Assembly (NCBI GenBank): GCA_947466425.1
Contig: CANIBZ010000007.1
Coordinates: 1-64,000 of the forward strand
Origin: Flavobacteriales bacterium
Lineage (GTDB): Bacteria; Bacteroidota; Bacteroidia; Flavobacteriales_D; Sanyastnellaceae
Length of the DNA stretch: 64,000 nucleotides
Direction: 5' to 3'
Part shown: piece by piece, positions 53,155 to 61,260 of the stretch
Layout: each line of letters starts with the position of its first letter
Numbering within the stretch: the stretch's first letter is position 1
Notes under the pieces: generated by a model
Databases searched by the model: none
What the model was told of the DNA's origin: nothing
The model's input: the letters and a program-made list of their open reading frames with translations, nothing else
Translations under genes and position numbers: made by a program

Positions 53155-54480
53155 ATGAAATACATTTTAGGATTGGCCTTGGTTTTAGTGAGCTTTCTCC
53201 AGGTTTTCGCTCAGGATACGTTGAAACCGAAAGAGCTTCCATTTAAAATTTCTGAAATTAAGAAGTTAGATGCAGAAGAATTGCTGGATAAGAAGGAAGG
53301 AACCTTTGTAACCGGAGTGCCTGATTTTAGTGTGGATCCGTTGAATGGATTCGGCTACGGAATAGAAGGGTCGCTTATTTTCAATGGAAAAAAATCTAAT
53401 CCGTTTTTTGAATACACTCCCTATGACAAGAAAATTGACATGGTTCTTTTCAACACTTCGCGTCAGCAACGCGAATTTATTTTAACCTATGACCAACCCT
53501 ATGTCTTTCATTCGAAGTGGCGTCTGCGCGGCGAAGTTGGCTATGAAAAGAATCCGAATTTATTGTACTTCGGTTTGGATAAAAGTTCCCTTCAAACGCT
53601 CTCACAACTTTCAGCTGCCGATGGAATTCCTTCCAACAATACTAGCGACAATTACACCGATTACGAAAATGCTTTGGGAGCAAATGCGAATTTTAATACC
53701 TACACGAAAGAAGAATACATCTTTAATGTGAGCGGAGAATATGCCTTGCTAGATTCTCGAATGCGCATTCTCGCGGGATTTGAAATTGCGAAGTTGAACA
53801 TTACCACGAATGAGGCATCACGAATTCGATTAGATGCATTGAACAATCAGATGCTTGGCGTTGGGAAGTCGCTGGTTACATTTCTTCAAGTTGGAATTGT
53901 TTATGACACGCGCGACTTCGAACCTGATCCGAACCGAGGCGTTTTCGCTGAGGTCACCGATGAATATGGAAGTCATGTGTTGGGTTCAGATTACAACATG
54001 AATAAACTTTTTGGACAAGTGAAATTCTACAAACGTCTTTTTCCAAATACATTCAAAAAAGTTGTTTGGGCGAACAGAGCAGGTGCTGGGTATACGTTTG
54101 GAAGTTCACCCTTTTTTGAATATCAAGATGAATGGAGTTCAGAAGGAAGCATTGAAGGATTGGGAGGCGCGAATACTTTGCGCGGATACAAACAAAGTAG
54201 ATTTTTAGACAGAGGAATGTATTTCGTGAATTCGGAATTGCGTGTGCGTTTGTTTGAACGCATGATAGCCAAACAAAATGTTGGATTCGGATTGGTTCCC
54301 TTCATAGATGCAGGAAGCGTATTCAATACTGTTAATGATCTAACTGCGAAAGGGAGTCTTCGTTATTCTTACGGAATGGGTGCAAGAATTATTTGGAATC
54401 AGAGTACCATCTTGCGTTTCGATTTAGCGCATTCGAAAGAAGATCAGCAGTTCTTCTTTACGTTTGATCACGCGTTTTAA
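53155..54480 (+). CDS. Surface-antigen (BamA/TamA-type) outer-membrane barrel
   Basis: About 441 residues from MKYILGLALVLVSFLQVFAQ (signal peptide); the track start is a GTG 9 codons earlier. The C-terminal 250 residues form a D15-like barrel, with GIVYDTRDFEPDPNRGVFAE, GGANTLRGYKQSRFLDRGMY and FVPFIDAGSVFN-like strands, and the last residue is Phe after DHAF, the outer-membrane signal. No POTRA repeats are visible. It is likely an OM assembly-related or surface protein of unknown partner. It overlaps convergent recR by 4 bp. Confidence 0.82.
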   Translation: MKYILGLALVLVSFLQVFAQDTLKPKELPFKISEIKKLDAEELLDKKEGTFVTGVPDFSVDPLNGFGYGIEGSLIFNGKKSNPFFEYTPYDKKIDMVLFNTSRQQREFILTYDQPYVFHSKWRLRGEVGYEKNPNLLYFGLDKSSLQTLSQLSAADGIPSNNTSDNYTDYENALGANANFNTYTKEEYIFNVSGEYALLDSRMRILAGFEIAKLNITTNEASRIRLDALNNQMLGVGKSLVTFLQVGIVYDTRDFEPDPNRGVFAEVTDEYGSHVLGSDYNMNKLFGQVKFYKRLFPNTFKKVVWANRAGAGYTFGSSPFFEYQDEWSSEGSIEGLGGANTLRGYKQSRFLDRGMYFVNSELRVRLFERMIAKQNVGFGLVPFIDAGSVFNTVNDLTAKGSLRYSYGMGARIIWNQSTILRFDLAHSKEDQQFFFTFDHAF

Positions 54481-55091
54481 TGATTGGCTTTTCCGTATGG
54501 AACGCGTTGTTGCAAACTTCTTCCCAATGTAATTTCATCGGTGTATTCCAACTCTGCACCAACCGCAATACCTCGTGCAATCGAAGTGATTTCGATCGGA
54601 AGGGCTTGTAGTTTTTTCGAAATATAAAACGCTGTTGTTTCTCCTTCCATGGTTGCATTAAACGCGAAGATGATTTCAGTCACGTGATCACGCTCGCACC
54701 GTTCAATGAGGCTTTGAACGGTTAAGTCGGAAGGGCCAATGCCGTCCATCGGAGAGATAAGTCCGCATAGCACATGATACAATCCATGAAACTGCGATGT
54801 GCCTTCCACCGCCATCACATCGCGAATATCTGCTACCACGCAAACCGTTTGCTTGTCTCTTCTGTCGTTGGAACAAATTCCGCAGAGTTTATCGTCTGAA
54901 AGGTTGTGACAATTCGAACAAAATTGCACGTGTTGTTTCATGAGTTGAAAGGAAGAAGAGAAGCGTTCCACTTCATCGTTCGAACGGCGCAGAAGATCTA
55001 AGACCAAACGAAGCGCAGTCTTGCGGCCAATGCCTGGCAACGAAGACATTTGGTCAACGGCAGTTTCTATCCATTTCGAACTTGAACTCAT
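54477..55091 (-). CDS. recR: Recombination protein RecR
   Basis: About 204 residues from MSSSSKWIETAVDQMSSLPG; the track extends 26 codons upstream without support. It has the helix-hairpin-helix LPGIGRKTALRLVLDLL, the four-Cys zinc module CSNCHNLSDDKLCGIC, and a Toprim domain with VCVVADIRDVMAVE and GLISPMDGIGPSDL. It works with RecO/RecF to load RecA at gaps. Confidence 0.95.
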   Translation of the reverse strand: MSSSSKWIETAVDQMSSLPGIGRKTALRLVLDLLRRSNDEVERFSSSFQLMKQHVQFCSNCHNLSDDKLCGICSNDRRDKQTVCVVADIRDVMAVEGTSQFHGLYHVLCGLISPMDGIGPSDLTVQSLIERCERDHVTEIIFAFNATMEGETTAFYISKKLQALPIEITSIARGIAVGAELEYTDEITLGRSLQQRVPYGKANH

Positions 55092-55181
55092 GGCAGCGAA
55101 ATTACATGCTGTTGTTCGAAACCTTTTCAATAAACAAAAAGACTTTTCAAAAAAATGAATTAATTGCAAAGAAAAACGCGC

Positions 55182-56660
55182 ATGTCTCCTCTTGTAATTG
55201 CATTAGTTCTTATTGTGTATTTCATTGCTCTTTTCGCGGTGGCTGTTGTGACATCTAAAAAAGCCGACAACGCTTCGTTTTTCAAGGCGAACAAAAGTGC
55301 GTCTTGGGTGTTGGTTGCTTTCGGAATGATAGGCACCTCGCTTTCAGGTGTGACCTTTGTTTCAGTGCCAGGAACCGTGAGTATTGTGGGTATGCAGTAC
55401 TTCATGATGGCACTCGGATTTTTTGCAGGATACTTTGTCGTGGCGTATGTGCTCTTGCCGCTCTATTACAAATTGAATTTAACTTCCATCTACTCGTATT
55501 TGGAACAACGCTTTGGTTCTCCGGCTTATGAGCTCGGCGCCTTGTTTTTTATTCTTTCACGAACGGTAGGCGCCTCGCTTCGCCTGTTCTTGGTGGTAAA
55601 CGTCATTCAGTTTTTAATTATGGATGCCCTCGGAATTCCATTCGCGGTGACTGCTGGAATTACGTTGCTTATGATTTTAGCATACACCTACAACGGCGGT
55701 GTGAAGACCATTGTGTGGACAGACACCCTTCAAACATTTTTTATGTTGTCGGCCTTGGTGGGATGTGTCATTTATATTTTGAATCAGCTCGGTGGTTGGG
55801 ATGCCGCGTGGCAAGCCATTTCTAGCACGAAGGCCACGAGCGGATTGGATTTGGCTTATGTGTTTAACGGCGATGTTCTGCACAAGAAATTTTTCTTGAA
55901 ACAGTTTTTGGGAGGCGCATTCATTACGATTGCCATGACCGGATTGGATCAGGAAATGATGCAGAAGAACATCAGTGTTTCGAATTTGAAAGACTCTCAG
56001 CGCAACATGATTTCGTTCAGTGCAGTTATGGTGATTGTGGTTGGAATGTTCTTGTTTTTAGGTGCGTTGCTCTTCGTTTACATGCAGCAGTTTCAGTTGG
56101 AAACAGCGTATACGGGTGATGCCATTTTCCCAACGATGGTTATGCAGCACATGCCACCGATTATGGGATTGTTGTTCATTGTAGGGTTGGTGAGTGCGCT
56201 GTTTCCCTCGGCCGACGGGGCTATTACGGCATTGACGTCTTCGTTTTGCATTGACTTGCTTCGCTTTTCGAAAATGGAAAAGACAGAAGAAGAAAAGGCG
56301 AAAATTCGCAAACGCGTGCATTTGGCGTTTACGGTTTTGTTCTTTTTCATCGTCTTGTATTTCCGATGGTTGAATGAAAAGACGATTGTAGATCTGCTCA
56401 TGGATTTAGCCGGATACACCTACGGCCCGTTGTTGGGCTTGTTTGCCTTCGGCATACTTACGCAACGCGTATTGATAGGCAGCAAATGGAATGTGGTAGT
56501 GATTTGTTTGCTATCTCCTGTGATGACTTATTTGCTTGCCATCAATAGTAAGGTTTGGTTCTTCGGCTACGAAATGGGAGCGGAGAATCTAATTGTGAAT
56601 GGTACTATAACGTTCGCCTTACTTTACTTGCGAAGCAGTTCGCGTCAAAATCTTGCGTAG
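55182..56660 (+). CDS. Sodium:solute symporter (SSS family)
   Basis: About 492 residues from MSPLVIALVLIVYFIALFAV, with about 13 transmembrane segments. SSS features are FGMIGTSLSGVTFVSVPGTV near TM2-3, the IATNGLDQEMMQK-like stretch AMTGLDQEMMQKNI, and LVSALFPSADGAITALTSSF. The transported solute is unknown. The 3' end contains hairpin sequence shared with the convergent paaD end. Confidence 0.88.
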   Translation: MSPLVIALVLIVYFIALFAVAVVTSKKADNASFFKANKSASWVLVAFGMIGTSLSGVTFVSVPGTVSIVGMQYFMMALGFFAGYFVVAYVLLPLYYKLNLTSIYSYLEQRFGSPAYELGALFFILSRTVGASLRLFLVVNVIQFLIMDALGIPFAVTAGITLLMILAYTYNGGVKTIVWTDTLQTFFMLSALVGCVIYILNQLGGWDAAWQAISSTKATSGLDLAYVFNGDVLHKKFFLKQFLGGAFITIAMTGLDQEMMQKNISVSNLKDSQRNMISFSAVMVIVVGMFLFLGALLFVYMQQFQLETAYTGDAIFPTMVMQHMPPIMGLLFIVGLVSALFPSADGAITALTSSFCIDLLRFSKMEKTEEEKAKIRKRVHLAFTVLFFFIVLYFRWLNEKTIVDLLMDLAGYTYGPLLGLFAFGILTQRVLIGSKWNVVVICLLSPVMTYLLAINSKVWFFGYEMGAENLIVNGTITFALLYLRSSSRQNLA

Positions 56661-56698
56661 CATCTTTCGTAGAATCTTCGACTTCGTCGATCAGATGC
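56652..56698. repeat. Hairpin at the symporter/paaD convergent ends
   Basis: An outer GCATCT/AGATGC pairing surrounds the inner hairpin TCGAC-TTC-GTCGA. The TTC loop, GAA on the other strand, and a preceding GAAT resemble units in the arrays. It may act as a shared terminator, although no T-run follows. Confidence 0.55.
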
Positions 56699-57179
56699 AT
56701 TTGAAATAATCAAATGGCTCTTTGCAATCTTCGCATTTGTAAAGCGATTTGCAAGCTGTGCTGCCGAATTGTGAAACCATGGCCGTATGCGAAGATTTGC
56801 AACGCGGGCAGCGCACATCGCGCAGTTTTCCCATGAGAAGGTTTTTATCTGCGCTGCCCTTTTGAGGAGGCGCAATGCCATATTCTTCCAACTTAACACG
56901 TGCTTCATCAGTCATCCAATCTGTAGTCCACGCCGGAGAAAGAATCGTCTTCACATCGAAATCTTCAATGTGCATTTCCACCAACATTTCGCGAACGTCT
57001 TGCTCTATGGCATGCATGGCAGGACAACCCGAATAGGTGGGTGTAATCAAAACAATAACTTTGTTGTCTTCAAGCTGAACATCGCGCACAATGCCCATTT
57101 CAACCACATTCAAGACGGGAATTTCAGGGTCTTCAACTTCTTTCAGGAATTCCCAAATTTCTTGAATCGTGTAATTCAT
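56691..57179 (-). CDS. paaD: Phenylacetyl-CoA epoxidase subunit PaaD
   Basis: About 162 residues from MNYTIQEIWEFLKEVEDPEI. The N-terminal DUF59/MIP18-like domain (IPVLNVVEMGIVRDVQL, PTYSGCPAMHAIEQDV) is followed by a C-terminal Cys-rich segment with CPRC, CKSLYKCEDCKEPFD, as in PaaD, thought to help iron-sulfur or epoxidase maturation. It follows paaC by 1 bp. All Cys ligands appear present. Confidence 0.9.
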   Translation of the reverse strand: MNYTIQEIWEFLKEVEDPEIPVLNVVEMGIVRDVQLEDNKVIVLITPTYSGCPAMHAIEQDVREMLVEMHIEDFDVKTILSPAWTTDWMTDEARVKLEEYGIAPPQKGSADKNLLMGKLRDVRCPRCKSSHTAMVSQFGSTACKSLYKCEDCKEPFDYFKCI

Positions 57180-57180
57180 C

Positions 57181-57930
57181 TTACCACTTTGAATTCGGAT
57201 ACGCGCGTTGCACGAATTGCAATTCACTTAACAAATGTCCCAAATGCTCCGTGTGTTTTCCTTCGCGTCCGCCTTTGTGCATCCATCCTGAAACAGGCAT
57301 TTGCAACGTGGCTTCATTCAAAGTCGCTTGAACATTTTCCATCCAGGTTTGATGAAGACTTTCAACGTTCGGACAAATGCCCGTTGCAGAAATATCGGTA
57401 TCGTTTGTATTTGGAATAAACCATTCACCGGTGTAACTCCAAATATCGTTCACGGCTTTTTGAATGCGGGCATGACTCTCTTCCGTTCCGTCTCCCATGC
57501 GCAAAACCCAGTCACGACCGTGTTGCAAGTGGTAACGAACTTCTTTCACAGACTTCAATGCGAATTCTTGAAGGAAGGTGTTGTTAGATTTTGAAAGTTC
57601 AATCAGATATAAATTGTACCATTCCGAATACAAATACTGACGGGCAATGGTAAAGGCGTAGTCTCCGTTTGGAAGTTCCAACGCCAAGAAATTTTTGTAA
57701 TCCCAAGCATCGCGAAGGAATGCCCAATCGTCTTCCGTCTTCGCATCGCCGCTGGTTTCAGCTACATGCTTGAATAGGAGAGTGGCTTGACCAATATAGT
57801 CTAGCGCCATATTGCTTAACGCAATGTCTTCTTCCAACACAGGTCCGTGACCGCACCATTCCGCTAGGCGTTGTCCGAGTATAAGATTGTTGTCTGCCAA
57901 ATGCAGCGCTAATGCTTCTTCTTTCTTCAT
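57181..57930 (-). CDS. paaC: Phenylacetyl-CoA epoxidase subunit PaaC
   Basis: A 249-residue helical ferritin-like structural subunit. MALDYIGQATLLFKHVAE, DWAFLRDAWDYKNFLALELP, SVKEVRYHLQHGRDWVLRMG and MHKGGREGKHTEHLG are typical of PaaC. It forms the catalytic core with PaaA, which is not present here. It is followed by paaD (1 bp). Confidence 0.93.
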   Translation of the reverse strand: MKKEEALALHLADNNLILGQRLAEWCGHGPVLEEDIALSNMALDYIGQATLLFKHVAETSGDAKTEDDWAFLRDAWDYKNFLALELPNGDYAFTIARQYLYSEWYNLYLIELSKSNNTFLQEFALKSVKEVRYHLQHGRDWVLRMGDGTEESHARIQKAVNDIWSYTGEWFIPNTNDTDISATGICPNVESLHQTWMENVQATLNEATLQMPVSGWMHKGGREGKHTEHLGHLLSELQFVQRAYPNSKW

Positions 57931-57932
57931 GA

Positions 57933-58220
57933 TTACATGTGTCCGATTTCGTCTGGAATGTCGTAAAATGTTGGATGACGATAAACCTTGTCGTTCGCAG
58001 GATCGAATAGTGCGTCTTTGTCTGCCGGAGCAGAAGCAGTGATGGCAGTGCTTGGAACCACCCAGATGCTCACGCCTTCCATGCGACGGGTATATACATC
58101 GCGTGCATTTTCAATAGCCATTTTAGCATCGGTAGCATGCAAACTTCCAACGTGTTTATGCGACAATCCGCTTTTGCTGCGAATGAATATTTCCCAGAGG
58201 GGCCAGTTCGATGTGCTCAT
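57933..58220 (-). CDS. paaB: Phenylacetyl-CoA epoxidase subunit PaaB
   Basis: About 95 residues from MSTSNWPLWEIFIRSKSGLS; the track start is 15 codons upstream. Motifs are LSHKHVGSLHATDAKMAIEN, ARDVYTRRMEGVSIWVVPS and HPTFYDIPDEIGHM at the C-terminus. PaaB bridges the PaaAC dimers. It would normally follow paaA, but the sequence upstream is a divergent Crp/Fnr fragment. Confidence 0.92.
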   Translation of the reverse strand: MSTSNWPLWEIFIRSKSGLSHKHVGSLHATDAKMAIENARDVYTRRMEGVSIWVVPSTAITASAPADKDALFDPANDKVYRHPTFYDIPDEIGHM

Positions 58221-58287
58221 AATTTCTAATTCTTGCAACGAATTTAATCCGATTCGCGTGTACAAAAATCAGTTTCCACAATAATTC

Positions 58288-58295
58288 TATATTTG
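58288..58295 (+). promoter_or_regulatory. Possible -7 box (TATATTTG) of the Crp/Fnr remnant
   Basis: TATATTTG is a perfect match to TAnnTTTG, 25 bp before the ATG at 58321. No TTG stands at the right spacing. It may be what is left of the promoter of an intact Crp-family gene. Confidence 0.4.
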
Positions 58296-58320
58296 TGAGG
58301 AAAATCATTACCCCAATCGT

Positions 58321-58615
58321 ATGTCGAATCTTTCTGTAGCCGAGTTCCAACAAGGCGAAACCTGCGCCATGTCGCTCATTTGTTGCAGTGGGAATGCGGT
58401 GAGCAATGTTCGTGCTGTAGCGGAAGAGGATTCGGAACTGCTTGTCGCAATTGCTGAAGCAGAAGTCAGAGAAGGAGGGAAGTGAATTGAAAACAACCCA
58501 CCAAGAATTAGCGAATCAATTGAATTCTTCGCGCGAAGTTATCTCCCGCTTGCTGAAGCAAATGGAGCGGAAAGGAAAAATTCAAATGGGAAGAAACAAG
58601 ATTACTCTTTTATAA
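58321..58615 (+). pseudogene. Crp/Fnr-family regulator, internally deleted
   Basis: Frame 1 (58321-58485) reads QQGETCAMSLICCSGNAVSN then VRAVAEEDSELLVAI, the C-terminal part of a Crp-type sensor domain. Frame 2, starting at 58487, reads KTTHQELANQLNSSREVISR then LLKQMERKGKIQMGRNKI, the HTH of Crp/Fnr. The dimer helix and the first beta-strands are gone, and the fragments are in different frames. It ends 14 bp inside the convergent Kazal gene. It sits where paaA or its regulator would be. Confidence 0.78.
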
Positions 58616-59753
58616 TTCGCTGCGTTACGATTCCGTCTTTGCTGGTTATTTTAATGAAGTACATTCCTGCTGGAAGGCTCGATAAATCGAGTGTTTTCTT
58701 GTTGTTAAGGAAGGAATCTTTCAAAACGGTTTGTCCGGAAATACTCATTACAGTTAACTCTTTTCTTCCACCTAAATCTGCATTGATTTGAATGAAACCG
58801 TTCGTTGGATTCGGGAAGATTTCTATTTGCTTCATCCATTCATTCACACCAACGGTGCAAGGTCCATCTGTGAAGTTCACTATACCGTGATAATAAATGG
58901 CTTCGCACGGATTGTTGTACGTCACGCTGTCGCATCCGCATACGGGCGCGTAGATAGCAGCACAATCCAGAACGTTATTAATCAGGGATGAATCAACGCA
59001 TGTCCCCGATGCTCCACAATTGATTAAACAATCTTCAAGCGTGCTGTAAAAGGAAGGAGAATAATCGATGTTGCCTGCAATGTAGCCACATCCGCTGTAA
59101 CCTGAGCAAGAAGTGCCGTTCGAAGCGAAGCCTAGAAACATCTGACAAAGTCCGAAGTCTATTCCACTGACATTGCTGCAAAGTGGCGCTGGTTCAATGC
59201 ATGGACCATCTGTGTATGTTAATACTCCGCCGTAATTTACGGCTTCACAAGCATTGACATAGGTTATGTTGTTACATCCGCAAACAGGTAAAAAAAGTGT
59301 CGGACAAATCGCATTTAAATCAATAAGAGTAGAGTCTATGCAATCTATAAAAACGGTCGTGTCCTGAACGCAGGATGCATTGCATGCATAAGATGATGTA
59401 TAGAATCCAAGCGAGTAATCAATTCCGTCTGAACCAATATATCCGCAACCACTAAGGGAAACGCATCCGCTATCGGTCATGGCAATTCCAAGCGCCATAT
59501 CGCATAAGCCGAAATCAACGCCAATTGGAATAGGAAGGCAAGTCAGTCCTGTGCATTCCCCGTCGGTCCATGAAGTCACCCCTCCATAATTCGTTGCTTC
59601 GCAGGTGTTGCTGTAGGTATTACCGTCACATCCGCATACAGGGGCCCAAATGGCAGGACAAATGGCGTTTAGATTTATTAAACTTGGATCTATACACTGG
59701 GCAGATCCGAGCAAGGAAGAAATAGAAAAAAGAAGTGCGAAAATGTATTTCAT
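58602..59753 (-). CDS. Secreted Kazal-repeat protein with T9SS tail
   Basis: A 383-residue protein with signal peptide (MKYIFALLFSISSLLGSA). Three Kazal-type modules have APVCGCDGNTYSNTCEATNY, LPVCGCNNITYVNACEAVNY and APVCGCDSVTYNNPCEAIYY. Between them lie two copies of a Cys-rich segment, FGLCDMALGIAMTDSGC and FGLCQMFLGFASNGTSC. The C-terminus ends in a T9SS type A tail (IEIFPNPTNGFIQINADL, GMYFIKITSKDGIVTQRII). It is probably a surface-exposed or secreted protease inhibitor-like protein. Confidence 0.85.
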   Translation of the reverse strand: MKYIFALLFSISSLLGSAQCIDPSLINLNAICPAIWAPVCGCDGNTYSNTCEATNYGGVTSWTDGECTGLTCLPIPIGVDFGLCDMALGIAMTDSGCVSLSGCGYIGSDGIDYSLGFYTSSYACNASCVQDTTVFIDCIDSTLIDLNAICPTLFLPVCGCNNITYVNACEAVNYGGVLTYTDGPCIEPAPLCSNVSGIDFGLCQMFLGFASNGTSCSGYSGCGYIAGNIDYSPSFYSTLEDCLINCGASGTCVDSSLINNVLDCAAIYAPVCGCDSVTYNNPCEAIYYHGIVNFTDGPCTVGVNEWMKQIEIFPNPTNGFIQINADLGGRKELTVMSISGQTVLKDSFLNNKKTLDLSSLPAGMYFIKITSKDGIVTQRIIKE

Positions 59754-59792
59754 GCTACAGAGATAAACTGTTGGGGCAAAAGGTTGTTTGGG

Positions 59793-59821
59793 TTAAAAAA
59801 TAAAAGCCCTTTCGGGCTTTT
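59793..59821 (-). terminator. Intrinsic terminator after the acidic-tail gene
   Basis: AAAAGCCC and GGGCTTTT flank a 4-nt loop. On the minus strand the stem is followed by ATTTTTTAA, 6 bp after the acidic gene's stop codon. Confidence 0.8.
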
Positions 59822-59826
59822 AAATA

Positions 59827-60174
59827 TCAGTCTTCTTCTTCATCAGATTCATTTGAATCTTCTGCATCGTCTGAAGTGTCATTGTCATCATCGTCTTCAT
59901 CATCTGAAGAGTCGTCATCAGATTTGAAGCCGTCAAGATCGTTTAAATTCAAACCGTCATCGTGCCCTTCTTCTTCTTGAACTTTCATATTCTTGTCAAT
60001 CTTGAAAAGGTAGATGGTGTCTTCGGTCCGAATCTCAAGCGCTTTAATAAAAGCACCTTTTGGTGTAGTGAAAGATACCAGATGTTCATTTTCAAAACCA
60101 TTCGGATAAGCAGCTTGAATTAAAGCTGCGTGTTCATCTGTGATGTTGTTGTAATCTTTAATAACGCGTTTCAT
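59827..60174 (-). CDS. Hypothetical protein with highly acidic tail
   Basis: A 115-residue protein. Residues 1-70 look like a folded domain (MKRVIKDYNNITDEHAALIQ, TPKGAFIKALEIRTEDTIYL). The last 40 residues are nearly all Asp, Glu and Ser, ending SDEEED. It is similar in design to other bacterial proteins with acidic tails but no family was recognised. It lies 17 bp downstream of the DHS-like gene and ends before a strong terminator. Confidence 0.7.
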   Translation of the reverse strand: MKRVIKDYNNITDEHAALIQAAYPNGFENEHLVSFTTPKGAFIKALEIRTEDTIYLFKIDKNMKVQEEEGHDDGLNLNDLDGFKSDDDSSDDEDDDDNDTSDDAEDSNESDEEED

Positions 60175-60191
60175 AATTCAAAAAAAAACTC

Positions 60192-61169
60192 TTAGTGATT
60201 TAATATCCATGCAAAAATAAGAGGAGCAACAATGGTTGCGTCACTTTCAATAATAAATTTAGGAGTGTTAATGTCTAGTTTACCCCAAGTAATTTTTTCG
60301 TTTGGAACCGCTCCGCTGTAGGAACCGTAACTGGTTGTGCTGTCTGAAATTTGACAGAAGTAACCCCAGAATGGAATGTCGTGCATTTCCATATCTTGGT
60401 ATAACATAGGCACCACGCAAATAGGGAAGTCACCCGCAATACCTCCACCAATTTGGAAGAATCCAACGCCTTTTCCACCTGAATTTTTTGTGTACCAATC
60501 GGCCAACCACATCATGTATTCAATTCCGCTCTTCATCGTGGTCGGTTGAATTTCCCTTTTGATGCAATAGCTCGCGAAAATGTTTCCCATGGTGCTATCT
60601 TCCCATCCTGGACAAATGATTGGAAGGTTGCGCTCTGCGGCAGCAATCATCCAAGAGTTCTTCGGATCAATTTGGTAGTACTGCTCCAATACTCCGCTCA
60701 ATATCATTTTATACATGAACTCATGCGGGAAATAACGCTCGCCTTTTGCTTGCGCATCTGCCCAAAGTGCATGAATGTGTTTTTGCAATCTTCTGAATGC
60801 CTCTTCTTCCGGAATGCAAGTATCAGTAACACGATTCAATCCGCGCTCCAACAATCCCCATTCTTCTTGCGGAGTTAAATCTCTATAGTTGGGCACGCGC
60901 TCGTAATGATCGTGAGCAACAAGGTTCATAAGATCTTCCTCGAGGTTCGCACCTGTGCACGAGATGATATCCACTTTCCCCGCGCGAATCATTTCGGCCA
61001 ATGAAATTCCTAACTCTGCCGTAGACATAGCTCCAGCAAGCGTGATCATCATTTTGCCACCTTCTGTTAAGTGTGCTTCGTAACCTTTGGCTGCGTCAAC
61101 CAAAGCCGCAGAGTTGAAGTGCAAATAATTGCTCTCCATGAACTCACGCATTGTAGAATATTTTCCCAT
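60192..61169 (-). CDS. Deoxyhypusine synthase-like enzyme
   Basis: A 325-residue protein of the deoxyhypusine synthase (DHS) family. MMITLAGAMSTAELGISLAE, ISCTGANLEEDLMNLVAHDH, GGGIAGDFPICVVPML and the Lys in EKITWGKLDI, where eukaryotic DHS places its active-site Lys, are all present. Bacteria lack eIF5A, so the substrate here must differ; a homospermidine- or aminobutyl-transfer role on spermidine has been proposed for relatives. Location two genes from arginine decarboxylase supports a polyamine role. Confidence 0.9.
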   Translation of the reverse strand: MGKYSTMREFMESNYLHFNSAALVDAAKGYEAHLTEGGKMMITLAGAMSTAELGISLAEMIRAGKVDIISCTGANLEEDLMNLVAHDHYERVPNYRDLTPQEEWGLLERGLNRVTDTCIPEEEAFRRLQKHIHALWADAQAKGERYFPHEFMYKMILSGVLEQYYQIDPKNSWMIAAAERNLPIICPGWEDSTMGNIFASYCIKREIQPTTMKSGIEYMMWLADWYTKNSGGKGVGFFQIGGGIAGDFPICVVPMLYQDMEMHDIPFWGYFCQISDSTTSYGSYSGAVPNEKITWGKLDINTPKFIIESDATIVAPLIFAWILNH

Positions 61170-61179
61170 AGTGTTTGCG

Positions 61180-61203
61180 AAATTCGAACATCAATTCGAA
61201 TTT
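61180..61203. promoter_or_regulatory. 9-bp inverted repeat in the DHS-like leader
   Basis: AAATTCGAA and TTCGAATTT are perfect reverse complements separated by 6 bp, ending 11 bp before the DHS-like ATG. It may be an operator or leader hairpin that covers the start region. Confidence 0.45.
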
Positions 61204-61260
61204 TCAATAAAAAAGTTTATGATTTTTTTTAGGCTTGAAATGTTGATAGAAATAAGCGAA

